This document shows positions 39,320-47,511 of a DNA stretch of 64,000 nt, in pieces; the stretch's first letter is position 1, and every line of letters starts with the position of its first letter. The stretch spans positions 72,837 through 136,836 of the forward strand of contig NZ_CAMLDD010000013.1 in NCBI RefSeq assembly GCF_946478785.1, written 5' to 3'. Under the pieces are notes generated by a model, which saw only the letters and a program-made list of their open reading frames with translations, had not been told where the DNA came from and did not search any database. Origin of the DNA: an uncultured Flavobacterium sp. (lineage in GTDB: Bacteria > Bacteroidota > Bacteroidia > Flavobacteriales > Flavobacteriaceae). The translations under genes were made by a program, and so were the position numbers.

Positions 39320-39697
39320 ATGTCAGAAAATGAAATTTCATATAAAATAAGAGGTGCTATTTTTAAAGTATATAACACTTTAGGTCCGGGATTATTAGAA
39401 TCAGTTTACGAAAGTGCATTATATTATCAATTAGAAAAAGATAACTTAAAAGTTCTTAAACAAGTTGAAGTACCAGTCAGATATGATGATACCTTTCTTG
39501 ACATCACTTTTAAACTTGACTTATTAGTTGAAGACAAAGTAATCATAGAATTAAAATCAGTTGAAGAATTAAAAGCAATTCATTACAAACAACTAACAAC
39601 CTACTTAAAGTTAACAAATATAAAACTAGGTTTGCTAGTCAATTTTAACTGTGTAAATATTCTAGACAATATCACTAGAGTTGTCAATAAAATATAA
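39320..39697 (+). CDS. GxxExxY protein, PD-(D/E)XK nuclease-like
   Basis: 125 residues from the ATG at 39320. It belongs to the GxxExxY family (motif G-L-L-E-S-V-Y at residues about 21-27). In the middle it has FKLDLLVEDKVIIELKSVEE, which fits the D-x(n)-E-x-K core of PD-(D/E)XK nucleases. The biological role of the family is not established. It interrupts the otherwise tight thi operon and is bracketed by AATCTGC-type repeats in direct orientation (39211-39241 and 39750-39780, 28 of 31 identical), which suggests arrival as a repeat-flanked cassette. Confidence 0.88.
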   Translation: MSENEISYKIRGAIFKVYNTLGPGLLESVYESALYYQLEKDNLKVLKQVEVPVRYDDTFLDITFKLDLLVEDKVIIELKSVEELKAIHYKQLTTYLKLTNIKLGLLVNFNCVNILDNITRVVNKI

Positions 39698-39747
39698 AAT
39701 GATATTCAAATTTTTACAGATTCAACTAGAAAAATAAAATTTAAATA

Positions 39748-39780
39748 AAAATCTGCTTAATCTGCAAAATCTGCGTGAAA
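39748..39780. repeat. AATCTGC triple repeat after the GxxExxY gene
   Basis: AATCTGCTTAATCTGC-AAAATCTGCGTGAAA, a direct copy of 39211-39241 with three differences. It ends 14 bases before thiH. A weak complementary arm (TTACAGATTCAAC) at 39714-39726 suggests a decayed hairpin partner. Confidence 0.8.
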
Positions 39781-39794
39781 CAAAACATAATACA

Positions 39795-40907
39795 ATGAAA
39801 ACGTTCAAATCGGTTTTTGAAAATTATGATTGGAAAACCATTCAATCTAAAATATATCAAACCACATCAAAAGATGTTGTGTATTCCTTGGCTAAAAACA
39901 AACGTAATCTGGATGATTTTTTAGTTCTGATTTCTCCTGCTGCACAAAATTATTTAGAGCAGATGGCACAGGAATGCCATGAAATTACTAAAAAGCGTTT
40001 TGGTAAAACCATTCAAATGTATGCTCCGCTTTATTTAAGTAACGAATGTCAAAATATCTGTACTTATTGTGGTTTTAGTCTGGATAATAAAATCAAACGA
40101 AAAACACTTTTAGACTCTGAGATAAAACTCGAAGTAGAGGCCTTAAAAAAACTGGGATTCGATCATGTTTTATTGGTTACCGGTGAAGCTAATTATACAG
40201 TAAATATTAATTACTTTCTGAATGCGATTGACTTGATCAGAGAACAATTTTCTATTATTTCTGTGGAAGTTCAGCCTCTTTCTACTGAAGAATACCAACG
40301 TTTACATGAAGCCGGAGTTTATTCTGTTTTGGTTTATCAGGAAACATATCATCAGGAAGTTTACAAAAAATACCATACGAAAGGGAAAAAATCAAACTTT
40401 GATTTCAGGCTTGAAACTCCAGACCGAATTGGAACTGCCGGAATTCATAAAATAGGTTTGGGCGTTCTATTAGGTTTAGAAGACTGGAGAACAGATAGCT
40501 TTTTTAATGCTTTGCATTTAGATTATCTTCAAAAAAAATACTGGAAAACCAAATATTCTGTTTCATTTCCTAGATTACGTCCTGCTGAAGGCATTATTGA
40601 ACCCAATTTTATTATGGATGATAAGGATCTAACACAGTTAATTTGTGCTTATCGTTTGTGGAATGAGGATTTGGAAATTTCAATCTCAACTCGTGAAAAT
40701 GAGAAATTCAGAAACAATATTATTCCCATTGGCGTAACAAGTATGAGCGCAGGTTCTAAAACAAATCCGGGCGGTTATGTTGTTGATCCGCAATCACTGG
40801 AACAATTTGAAATAAGTGACGAACGTTCCGCAGGAGAAATTGCCGAAATCATCACGAAAAAAGGTTATGAACCCGTTTGGAAGGACTGGGATAAAAGTTT
40901 TCAATAA
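39795..40907 (+). CDS. thiH: 2-iminoacetate synthase ThiH
   Basis: 370 residues. A radical SAM enzyme that splits tyrosine to dehydroglycine for ThiG. The cluster motif is C85-x3-C89-x2-C92 (CQNICTYCGF), with the C-terminal MSAGSKTNPGGY segment also conserved. The usual aerobic alternative ThiO is not in the operon. The gene is separated from thiG by the GxxExxY module. Confidence 0.97.
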   Translation: MKTFKSVFENYDWKTIQSKIYQTTSKDVVYSLAKNKRNLDDFLVLISPAAQNYLEQMAQECHEITKKRFGKTIQMYAPLYLSNECQNICTYCGFSLDNKIKRKTLLDSEIKLEVEALKKLGFDHVLLVTGEANYTVNINYFLNAIDLIREQFSIISVEVQPLSTEEYQRLHEAGVYSVLVYQETYHQEVYKKYHTKGKKSNFDFRLETPDRIGTAGIHKIGLGVLLGLEDWRTDSFFNALHLDYLQKKYWKTKYSVSFPRLRPAEGIIEPNFIMDDKDLTQLICAYRLWNEDLEISISTRENEKFRNNIIPIGVTSMSAGSKTNPGGYVVDPQSLEQFEISDERSAGEIAEIITKKGYEPVWKDWDKSFQ

Positions 40908-40911
40908 AATT

Positions 40912-40970
40912 CAAACTTTAAATTCCAAATTCTAACCTCAATCTAAAATGTAAATCAGAGTTTCGAATCT
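40912..40970. repeat. AAATTCCAAATT-type repeat, single arm
   Basis: TTTAAATTCCAAATTCTAACC followed by a partial counterpart CAGAGTTTCGAATCTG. It belongs to the same word family as 27211-27308 and 43277-43322. Confidence 0.45.
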
Positions 40971-41022
40971 GCGCCCCACCTGACAACTTATAACATCTAA
41001 CTTTTAACACTTAACTCAAAGA

Positions 41023-41733
41023 ATGAGCATCATACAAGAATTTTTACGTTATAACCGACAAACCATTCTTCCTGAAATTGGGGACGAAGGTCAGGAAAAA
41101 CTCAAAAAAGCAAGAGTTTTGGTAATTGGGGCCGGAGGTTTGGGCTGCCCGATTCTACAATATATAGCAACGGCTGGAGTAGGTTTTATTGGAATAATGG
41201 ATTTCGATACTATCGAAATCCACAATTTACATCGACAAATTTTATATACTGAAAACGAAATTGGTCAGGAAAAAGCAGTTGTAGCTAAAAATGTTGTTTC
41301 GAAGCTTAATCCTTTGATAACAGTTGAAGCAATTCTTGAAAAATTAACATCCGAAAATGCATCGAAAATCATTCAGCAATATGATATTGTTGTGGATGGT
41401 TCTGATAATTTTACGACTCGTTATCTGGTAAACGATACTTGCGTTGCACTTCAGAAACCTTTAATTTATGGAAGCATTTTAAAGTTTGAAGGACAAGTTG
41501 CCGTTTTTAATCATAACGGAAGCAAAAACCTTCGTGATTTATTTCCTGAAATGCCAAATCCAAAAGATGTGCCGAATTGCAGCCTCAACGGAGTTTTAGG
41601 AACTTTACCCGGAATCATTGGCACTATGATGGCACATGAAACACTAAAATTAATTTTGGAATTACCAACCTTAAAAAATGAATTGGTACTTTTTAATACT
41701 TTAAATTACAGCTTCACAAAATTGAATTTTTAG
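41023..41733 (+). CDS. thiF: ThiF/MoeB-type adenylyltransferase
   Basis: 236 residues, E1-like fold. It adenylates the ThiS C-terminus. Nucleotide-binding GAGGLGCPILQYIATAGVG and the segment DTIEIHNLHRQILY are present, then VDGSDNFTTRYLVNDTC and NCSLNGVLGTLPG. The paired CxxC zinc site found in many ThiF/MoeB proteins is missing. Placement at the end of the thi operon supports ThiF over MoeB. It overlaps the convergent MOSC gene by 4 bases. Confidence 0.9.
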   Translation: MSIIQEFLRYNRQTILPEIGDEGQEKLKKARVLVIGAGGLGCPILQYIATAGVGFIGIMDFDTIEIHNLHRQILYTENEIGQEKAVVAKNVVSKLNPLITVEAILEKLTSENASKIIQQYDIVVDGSDNFTTRYLVNDTCVALQKPLIYGSILKFEGQVAVFNHNGSKNLRDLFPEMPNPKDVPNCSLNGVLGTLPGIIGTMMAHETLKLILELPTLKNELVLFNTLNYSFTKLNF

Positions 41734-42521
41734 AAAACAACGGCATCACCCACCTGAATTATTCCCGGATTCAAACCAACAATATTGATGCCGAACAAAA
41801 CAGAATTATTAACATTTCTATATTTGCTCAAAGTTTTCAGAGGCTCTTTTTTTACAACTCCAGTCTGCGGATCATTATTAACCATTATACATCTTCCACA
41901 GGGTTTTACATTTTTAAACTGAACTTTACCAATTTTAAATTCCTCAAAATCATCTTCCTCATGAGGGTTTTGCGTAGTAATTACAATATTGGGGCGAAAT
42001 CTTTTTATAGTTATTTTTTCTTCTAATTTATCATTCAAAAAATCCAAACTTCTTGTACCGATTAGTAAGTAGGGATACGCATCTGCAAAACTCACATTAT
42101 ATGTTTTTTTTGATCTTGAACTTTCATGTTTACGATCTCCAGTTTTAATGATTTTTACCAATTTACATCCAAATCCTAAATGCTCGCTAAACCATTTTGA
42201 AGTCACTTTATTTACTTCGAAAACAAAACTTTTATCTTCCCATACTTTTGTATAAAGCTGATCGTCTAAATGTTCATTCATTGAAAATTCGTGTTCATGA
42301 TCCTGAAAAGTAATCGTGATTTTTCCGTTTGAAATTTGAGGATAAAACTGACTCAAAACAGGATATTCTCTTTGGGTTATAAGTTGATTATCTGTGTCAA
42401 TGAGCATCCATCTTCGGTCATTTTCAAAACCCATTTCTTCAGCAAAAGCCTGCTGACAGCTAATTCCTGCGAGACTTTTTATCGGATAAATATAAATTTC
42501 TTTTACAATGTAAACACTCAT
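41730..42521 (-). CDS. MOSC-domain protein
   Basis: 263 residues with the N-terminal MOSC beta-barrel (YIYPIKSLAGISCQQAFAEEMGFENDRRWMLID) and the C-terminal MOSC domain, in which KFRPNIV-like (IKRFRPNIVI) and CGRCIMVNNDPQTG with the conserved Cys occur. Relatives bind the molybdenum cofactor or transfer sulfur (YcbX, mARC). The substrate is unknown. It overlaps aat by 4 bases. Confidence 0.9.
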   Translation of the reverse strand: MSVYIVKEIYIYPIKSLAGISCQQAFAEEMGFENDRRWMLIDTDNQLITQREYPVLSQFYPQISNGKITITFQDHEHEFSMNEHLDDQLYTKVWEDKSFVFEVNKVTSKWFSEHLGFGCKLVKIIKTGDRKHESSRSKKTYNVSFADAYPYLLIGTRSLDFLNDKLEEKITIKRFRPNIVITTQNPHEEDDFEEFKIGKVQFKNVKPCGRCIMVNNDPQTGVVKKEPLKTLSKYRNVNNSVLFGINIVGLNPGIIQVGDAVVF

Positions 42522-43162
42522 TTTACTTGCTTTTTTAAAATAGACATAAACTCATCACGCTCAATTTCGCGACAGCCTAAACTTTCCAAATGTGGATTAT
42601 AAACCTGACAGTCTAATAGCTTATAATTTTTTTCTTTTAAATAATTTACCAAAGCTATAAAAGCAACTTTTGAGGCATTCGATACTTTAGAAAACATACT
42701 TTCACCACAAAAAACATGGCCTAAATCAATTCCGTATAAACCTCCAACCAAAACCTCATCCTGCCAAACTTCAACCGATTTTGCGATTCCTTCAGTGTTT
42801 AATTTGCAATAGGCATCGATCATTTCGTTTGAAATCCAGGTTCCGTCTTGACCATCTCGTTTTATTTTTTGACAATTAGAAATTACATCTTTAAAGTTCT
42901 GATTAAAAGTAACTTTAAACTGATTTCGATTCAAAATATTCCGCATACTTTTAGACACAATCAATTCATCCAGAAACAAAACCATCCTCGGATCCGGCGA
43001 CCACCAAAGGATGGGTTCTCCTTCATTGAACCAGGGAAAAATTCCACTTTTGTAAGCTAATTTAAGTCTTTCAGTACTTAAATCACCGCCAATGGACAGA
43101 ATACCATCTTCATCGGCTTCTGAAACTGGAGGGAAAAATAAATCTTTGGATACGTAATACAT
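42518..43162 (-). CDS. aat: Leucyl/phenylalanyl-tRNA-protein transferase
   Basis: 214 residues. It adds Leu or Phe to proteins with N-terminal Lys/Arg, marking them for ClpAP/ClpS. Signature segments are FPPVSEADEDGILSIGGDLS, GIFPWFNEGEPILWWSPDPRMVLF, GTWISNEMIDAY, GLYGIDLGHVFCGESMFS and LLDCQVYNPHLESLG. The length is normal. It is translationally coupled to the MOSC gene. Confidence 0.95.
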   Translation of the reverse strand: MYYVSKDLFFPPVSEADEDGILSIGGDLSTERLKLAYKSGIFPWFNEGEPILWWSPDPRMVLFLDELIVSKSMRNILNRNQFKVTFNQNFKDVISNCQKIKRDGQDGTWISNEMIDAYCKLNTEGIAKSVEVWQDEVLVGGLYGIDLGHVFCGESMFSKVSNASKVAFIALVNYLKEKNYKLLDCQVYNPHLESLGCREIERDEFMSILKKQVK

Positions 43163-43276
43163 TTTAAAAAATCAATTTCAATAACAATAGCAATTTCAAA
43201 CGTCCATAATCTTCTTTGTGGAGTTACTTGTGCGATTTCTAATTTCAGTCTAAATGACAAAACTAACTCAAAAATA

Positions 43277-43322
43277 AAATTCCAAATCCCAAATACACTG
43301 CATGATTTGGAATTTGGAATTT
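43277..43322. repeat. Palindromic AAATTCCAAAT repeat
   Basis: AAATTCCAAATCCCAAAT pairs with ATTTGGAATTTGGAATTT (one mismatch) around a 10-base loop, 25 bases past the DUF3127 gene stop. It may also act in transcript ends. Confidence 0.7.
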
Positions 43323-43346
43323 AAAATATTGGAATTTACGCCTTTT

Positions 43347-43718
43347 TTAGAAAGGTAAATCGTCCGGTTCGTCTTCGTTTAAATTTGTTGCCGGAGCAAA
43401 AGCTTCTGCAGCTGGCATTGGAGGCGTTTGCCCTGGACCTTCCGGTGCCAATCTTTCGATTCTCCAACCTTGAATACTATTGAAATATCTGGTTTCTCCT
43501 TGTGGATTAACCCATTCTCTTCCTCTTAAATTAATAGAAACTTTTACAGCCTCACCTTGTTTGTAGTTGCTTAATAAATCACATTTATCTTGTGTGAATT
43601 CAACTAAAATATGTTGCGGATACTGCTCATCTGTAGTAACAACTAATTCTCTTTTTTTGAATGAGGCACTAACCTGCTGCTCCGGATTAATCACTTTTAC
43701 TTTTCCTATAACTTCCAT
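43347..43718 (-). CDS. DUF3127 protein with SSB-like C-terminal tail
   Basis: 123 residues. Residues 1-95 form the DUF3127 domain, whose strand pattern suggests an OB-like fold (VIGKVKVINPEQQVSASFKKRELVVTT shown in parts; VEFTQDKCDLL; VNLRGREWVNPQGETRYFNS-like). The last residues are EDEPDDLPF, almost the same as the acidic tip by which SSB recruits repair proteins (DDDIPF). I infer a nucleic-acid-related role, perhaps recruiting SSB partners. No function is established for the family. Confidence 0.8.
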   Translation of the reverse strand: MEVIGKVKVINPEQQVSASFKKRELVVTTDEQYPQHILVEFTQDKCDLLSNYKQGEAVKVSINLRGREWVNPQGETRYFNSIQGWRIERLAPEGPGQTPPMPAAEAFAPATNLNEDEPDDLPF

Positions 43719-43748
43719 CTTCTTCTATATTAATTATTATTTCGTTTC

Positions 43749-44624
43749 TTATTTCTTTGCTAAAAGCACTTTCCAGGCCGATGTAATATCATCATTATCC
43801 AGATATTTTTTGGCTTCTAAATGTATTTTTTCCTGATCATCTGAGCTCAAAACTCCCTTTACAGAAAAATTTTCTTTCACAAATATACTAACTTCTTCTG
43901 TTGTAGGCAAGGCTTCAATATTGCCTAATTTTCCAAGATCGTTTCCGTTAAAAACAGGGCTTTCCCTGATAAAATTCGGAATCACATCTACTCCAACCCC
44001 TAAAGTCGTCAGTGGTTTTTGTACTTCAAAAAGTCCCTGGTTAGATCTTGAATACCAATTATTTCCCAGTCTTGAAACCAAATCGATTTTATGCTGATCA
44101 ATGGCTCCATTTTCATCTAAAACCGATTCGTGAATATGAATTTTAACCACTTCGCAAAGAATCAGATTTCCTGCACCGCCTTCTTCTCCTAACGGAATAA
44201 TCTGTGTGACTTTGCACTCAAACTGCACCGGAGATTCTTTTACACGATATGGTTTCACTATATCTGACGGGATTTGTGTCAACCCTGCTTTTATAAATTC
44301 ATTTACGCCATCGCCATATTCTGTACTGGCTAATGATGTTTGCTGTACTAAATCATAATTTACCACATTGATTACGACTTCACGTGTCGCTTCGGCATTG
44401 ATCAAAGTGTGTTTAATCGTATTGTCACGGACACGTCTTGAAGGCGAAAAAACCAAAATTGGCGGATTGGCACTAAATACATTAAAGAAACTAAAAGGCG
44501 ATAAATTCGGAATTCCTTTTGTACTAATTGTACTTGCAAAAGCAATTGGTCGTGGTCCAATAGCACTTTGCAGATAACCTTGTAATTTTGCCGTTGGTAT
44601 CTCTTTTGGATTAATACTAATCAT
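43749..44624 (-). CDS. Flavin reductase-like FMN-binding split-barrel protein
   Basis: 291 residues. The first 200 or so match the flavin reductase/DIM6-NTAB type: GPRPIAFASTISTKGIPNLSPFSFFNVFSANPPILVFSP, seen in parts as the FMN-binding barrel, then VINVVNYDLVQQ and FECKVTQIIPLGE. A 60-residue C-terminal extension of helices follows. It probably binds FMN and reduces it with NAD(P)H. The partner oxygenase is not evident. It lies 30 bases upstream of the DUF3127 gene. Confidence 0.88.
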   Translation of the reverse strand: MISINPKEIPTAKLQGYLQSAIGPRPIAFASTISTKGIPNLSPFSFFNVFSANPPILVFSPSRRVRDNTIKHTLINAEATREVVINVVNYDLVQQTSLASTEYGDGVNEFIKAGLTQIPSDIVKPYRVKESPVQFECKVTQIIPLGEEGGAGNLILCEVVKIHIHESVLDENGAIDQHKIDLVSRLGNNWYSRSNQGLFEVQKPLTTLGVGVDVIPNFIRESPVFNGNDLGKLGNIEALPTTEEVSIFVKENFSVKGVLSSDDQEKIHLEAKKYLDNDDITSAWKVLLAKK

Positions 44625-44783
44625 AAGTTTTTGTTTTTTAACAGAATCGTTTTTAGCAATTACAAAAATATAGAATTGGATTAAGTCAAAGAAATAGTTT
44701 CAGGCTTAAAAGCAAAATCTTTAAACACTCACAAAATATAAAACGTGTTTATTTCGTTATATTTATACCTCAAAAATTACGCT

Positions 44784-45935
44784 ATGCATTTTTCTGAAAG
44801 CAGAAATACAACCCGTTGGATTATTATTTTTATTTCATTTTCAATCATTTCGCTGATACTTTGGAATACCTATACCTTTTTTCAAATATTCAAAAACGAA
44901 GAGCGATTGAAAATGAATATTTTGGCCAACGCACAAAAAACAATTATCAATGCCGATGAATATACAGATCTTGATTTGCCGCTTGAAATTACAAATAGTA
45001 ATAATTCGGTTCCCGTAATGCTGGTGATGTATGATAAAATTATTAATTCTAAAAATGTTCCTGAGGAAATCCTTAATGACAAACAAAAATATATGGCGTT
45101 TATAAAAAAATTAAAACGCGAAAATGAGCCTATAATCTTTGAATATTCTCCAGGAAAATATCAGCAGTTGTATTACGGAAATTCGGAATTACTGAACAAA
45201 CTTAAATATTATCCTATTGCCTTATTACTAATTATCTTTTTGTTTGCCGCTTTGATTTACAATTTTTACAAAAGCACAAAAATAGCAACTCAAAACAAAC
45301 TATGGGCGGGAATGGCAAAAGAAACGGCTCACCAGATTGGAACGCCCTTGTCATCATTAATTGGCTGGGTTGAAATTTTAAAAACCGAACAAATTGACCA
45401 GTCGATAACATTCGAAATAGAAAAAGATATCGAAAGATTACAAACAATTACTGATCGGTTTTCTAAAATTGGGTCTGTTCCTGTCTTGGAAAATCATGAT
45501 GTTGTTGCCGAAACTTTAAACACTTTCGAGTATTTACAATCCCGTTTTTCTAAGCAGGTTAACTTTTCATATCACACTCCGGACAAGCCCATTTTTGTGC
45601 TGATTAATCCAACGCTTCATAGCTGGACTATTGAAAACCTGATAAAAAATGCCATTGATGCCATGAAAGGAAAAGGTACTTTAGATCTCCAGATTGAGCA
45701 GGACAACCATCATGTAAAAATAAACATCAAAGATTCAGGAACCGGAATTTCGAAAAACCAATTCAAAACCATTTTTGAACCTGGGTTTACAACAAAAAAA
45801 CGGGGCTGGGGATTGGGTCTATCGCTAACCAAAAGAATAGTTGAAGAATATCACAGCGGGAAAATTAAAGTTTTACATTCTGAAATTGGAAAAGGAACTA
45901 CATTTCAGATTTCACTAAATAAAAAAATGCCGTAA
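44784..45935 (+). CDS. Sensor histidine kinase (orphan)
   Basis: 383 residues from the ATG at 44784. An upstream GTG at 44745 is in frame, but the ATG gives a typical N-terminus. Two membrane helices (about 12-33 and 150-168) enclose an extracytoplasmic sensor of about 115 residues. The kinase core has the H box (KETAHQIGTPLSSLIGWVEI), N box (NLIKNAIDAM), G1 (DSGTGI), F box and G2 (GWGLGLSLTKRI). No response regulator is adjacent. Confidence 0.93.
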   Translation: MHFSESRNTTRWIIIFISFSIISLILWNTYTFFQIFKNEERLKMNILANAQKTIINADEYTDLDLPLEITNSNNSVPVMLVMYDKIINSKNVPEEILNDKQKYMAFIKKLKRENEPIIFEYSPGKYQQLYYGNSELLNKLKYYPIALLLIIFLFAALIYNFYKSTKIATQNKLWAGMAKETAHQIGTPLSSLIGWVEILKTEQIDQSITFEIEKDIERLQTITDRFSKIGSVPVLENHDVVAETLNTFEYLQSRFSKQVNFSYHTPDKPIFVLINPTLHSWTIENLIKNAIDAMKGKGTLDLQIEQDNHHVKINIKDSGTGISKNQFKTIFEPGFTTKKRGWGLGLSLTKRIVEEYHSGKIKVLHSEIGKGTTFQISLNKKMP

Positions 45936-45956
45936 AAATCAATTACGGCATTTTTT
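45922..45956 (+). terminator. Terminator of the histidine kinase gene
   Basis: AAAAAATGCCGTAA pairs with TTACGGCATTTTTT around a 7-base loop. The left arm includes the stop codon. The symmetric stem can also end the convergent HIT gene. Confidence 0.88.
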
Positions 45957-45972
45957 ACTTTTTTCTAATATA

Positions 45973-46359
45973 TTACAGATTAGACTGAATATTTTTTGCC
46001 AGAGCTTCAAATTCTTCTTTAGAAAGAGATACTTTATTGTGAAAGCGCATTTCGTCCATTTCGTTTAACGGAATCAAATGTACGTGTGCATGAGGAACTT
46101 CTAAACCAACAACTGCCATTCCGACTCTTTTGCAGGGAACTGTTTTTTCTAAAGCGATTGCAATTTTTTTAGAAAATTTCATCAATCCCAAATACAACTC
46201 ATCATCCATTTCAAAAATCTTATCGATTTCTTTTTTTGGAATGCATAGCGTGTGTCCCTTAGCATTTGGATTTACATCTAAAAAAGCCAGATAATTATCG
46301 TCTTCGGCAATTTTATAGGCAGGGATTTCTCCGTTTACTATTTTGGTGAATATGCTCAT
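45973..46359 (-). CDS. HIT-family nucleotide hydrolase
   Basis: 128 residues. The histidine triad HAHVHLIP (H90, H92, H94) and FLDVNPNAKGHTL place it with Hint-type nucleoside phosphoramidases/hydrolases. The zinc-binding Cys of some Hint proteins is not evident. It is probably co-transcribed with greA, 53 bases upstream, as often seen in Bacteroidota. Confidence 0.93.
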   Translation of the reverse strand: MSIFTKIVNGEIPAYKIAEDDNYLAFLDVNPNAKGHTLCIPKKEIDKIFEMDDELYLGLMKFSKKIAIALEKTVPCKRVGMAVVGLEVPHAHVHLIPLNEMDEMRFHNKVSLSKEEFEALAKNIQSNL

Positions 46360-46384
46360 TTTGTAATTTTTAAAAATCTTAATA

Positions 46385-46412
46385 GTGAGATTGTTTCGTT
46401 CCTCGCAATGAC
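46385..46412. repeat. REP-like GAGATTGTTTCGTTCCTCGC repeat, single arm
   Basis: GAGATTGTTTCGTTCCTCGC-AATGAC, matching the right arm of the element at 55916-55983 with one difference. It abuts the greA stop codon. Confidence 0.75.
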
Positions 46413-46889
46413 TTAGTCTCTGGAAATCTCCAGAATCTCAAATTTCAAAATACCATTCGGCACAGTAATTTCCGCTACCTCTCCAACTGATTTTCCTAAT
46501 AAACCTTTTCCAATAGGAGAAGTTACGGAGATTTTTCCGGTTTTCAAATCTGCTTCACTTTCTGCAACAAGCGTATATGTCATTTCCATTCCGTTGCTTT
46601 GGTTCTTGATTTTCACGTTAGATAAAACCAATGCTTTTGAAACATCCAATTGCGATTCGTCAATTAATCTGGCATTAGCATATACTTCTTCGAGTTTTGA
46701 AATCCTCATTTCAAGCAACCCCTGAGCCTCTTTGGCAGCGTCATACTCTGCATTTTCAGATAAATCTCCTTTGTCTCTTGCTTCTGCTATATCCTGAGAT
46801 GCTTTTGGACGCATTACACTTTTTAAATGCTCCAATTCATCTTTTAATTTTTTTAATCCTTCTGCTGTATAATAAGATACTTTACTCAT
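46413..46889 (-). CDS. greA: Transcription elongation factor GreA
   Basis: 158 residues. An N-terminal coiled-coil hairpin (about 1-75, containing DIAEARDKGDLSENAEYDAA with the acidic tip that reaches the RNA polymerase active site) and a C-terminal FKBP-like domain (ending SVGEVAEITVPNGILKFEIL). It stimulates cleavage of backtracked RNA. Its leader has a terminator-like hairpin between promoter and start codon. Confidence 0.97.
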   Translation of the reverse strand: MSKVSYYTAEGLKKLKDELEHLKSVMRPKASQDIAEARDKGDLSENAEYDAAKEAQGLLEMRISKLEEVYANARLIDESQLDVSKALVLSNVKIKNQSNGMEMTYTLVAESEADLKTGKISVTSPIGKGLLGKSVGEVAEITVPNGILKFEILEISRD

Positions 46890-46912
46890 AACTTCATCGT
46901 TTATATAAATAC

Positions 46913-46938
46913 AAAAAATCCCATCGGGACGGGATTTT
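46913..46938 (-). promoter_or_regulatory. Terminator-like hairpin in the greA leader
   Basis: On the minus strand AAAATCCC pairs with GGGATTTT around GTCCCGAT, and the stem runs into TTTTTT. It lies between the -7 box (46946-46953) and the greA ATG (46889), the same layout as in front of rimP. No gene reads into it from elsewhere. Confidence 0.65.
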
Positions 46939-46945
46939 CTTATTA

Positions 46946-46953
46946 CAAATATA
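46946..46953 (-). promoter_or_regulatory. -7 element of greA
   Basis: TATATTTG on the minus strand. No convincing -33 box. Confidence 0.55.
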
Positions 46954-47046
46954 CTATTATTTTTTATAGTACATAATTATATGTTAATCATATAGAATTC
47001 AAAAGCAAATAAATTATTTTTGTTTCACTAATTTCCTTTAAAATAA

Positions 47047-47463
47047 ATGAAAAAACTCTGGCTTTTAATACTCTTTGTTTCTGTACTCTTTTCTTGCAGC
47101 GATAATAGCCCAAGCAATAAAAATCCAAATATACCTAATTATCGTGTTGATTTATACCTCAACACCAGTTTGCCTTTATACAATAAACTGACTTATGTTA
47201 GCAATCCTGTATTGGTTCCAAATGAAGGTGCCCAAGGTGTTATCGTAATGAAAGTTGGCGAAGGAATGTATACTGCTTTTGATGCGGCCTGCCCTAATCA
47301 GCCTGCAAAAACATGTGCTGCAATGACCCTCGACGGAATTAATGCAGTTTGTTCCTGCGATAAAAGCACCTACAGTCTTTTTACCGGGCTTGGAGAGAAA
47401 GAATATCCAATGAAGCAATATCGTATTGAAGTAAATGGCAATATGATTCATGTTTATAATTAA
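47047..47463 (+). CDS. Rieske-fold lipoprotein lacking the His ligands
   Basis: 138 residues. Lipoprotein signal with Cys17 (LFSCSDN). The rest follows the Rieske ferredoxin-like pattern, ending TGLGEKEYPMKQYRIEVNG. In place of C-x-H the first ligand loop reads C82-P-N, and in place of C-x2-H the second reads C102-S-C-D105, so both histidines needed for a Rieske [2Fe-2S] cluster are absent. Four Cys (82, 90, 102, 104) remain and could form disulfides or bind another metal. Function unknown. Confidence 0.8.
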   Translation: MKKLWLLILFVSVLFSCSDNSPSNKNPNIPNYRVDLYLNTSLPLYNKLTYVSNPVLVPNEGAQGVIVMKVGEGMYTAFDAACPNQPAKTCAAMTLDGINAVCSCDKSTYSLFTGLGEKEYPMKQYRIEVNGNMIHVYN

Positions 47464-47502
47464 ACAAAGAAGCCTGAAAGTTGACTTTCAGGCTTCTTTG
47501 TT
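47463..47502 (+). terminator. Strong bidirectional terminator
   Basis: An 18-bp perfect stem (AACAAAGAAGCCTGAAAG and complement) with a TTGA loop between the convergent lipoprotein and TonB-dependent receptor genes. Confidence 0.92.
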
Positions 47503-47511
47503 ATTAGAAAT

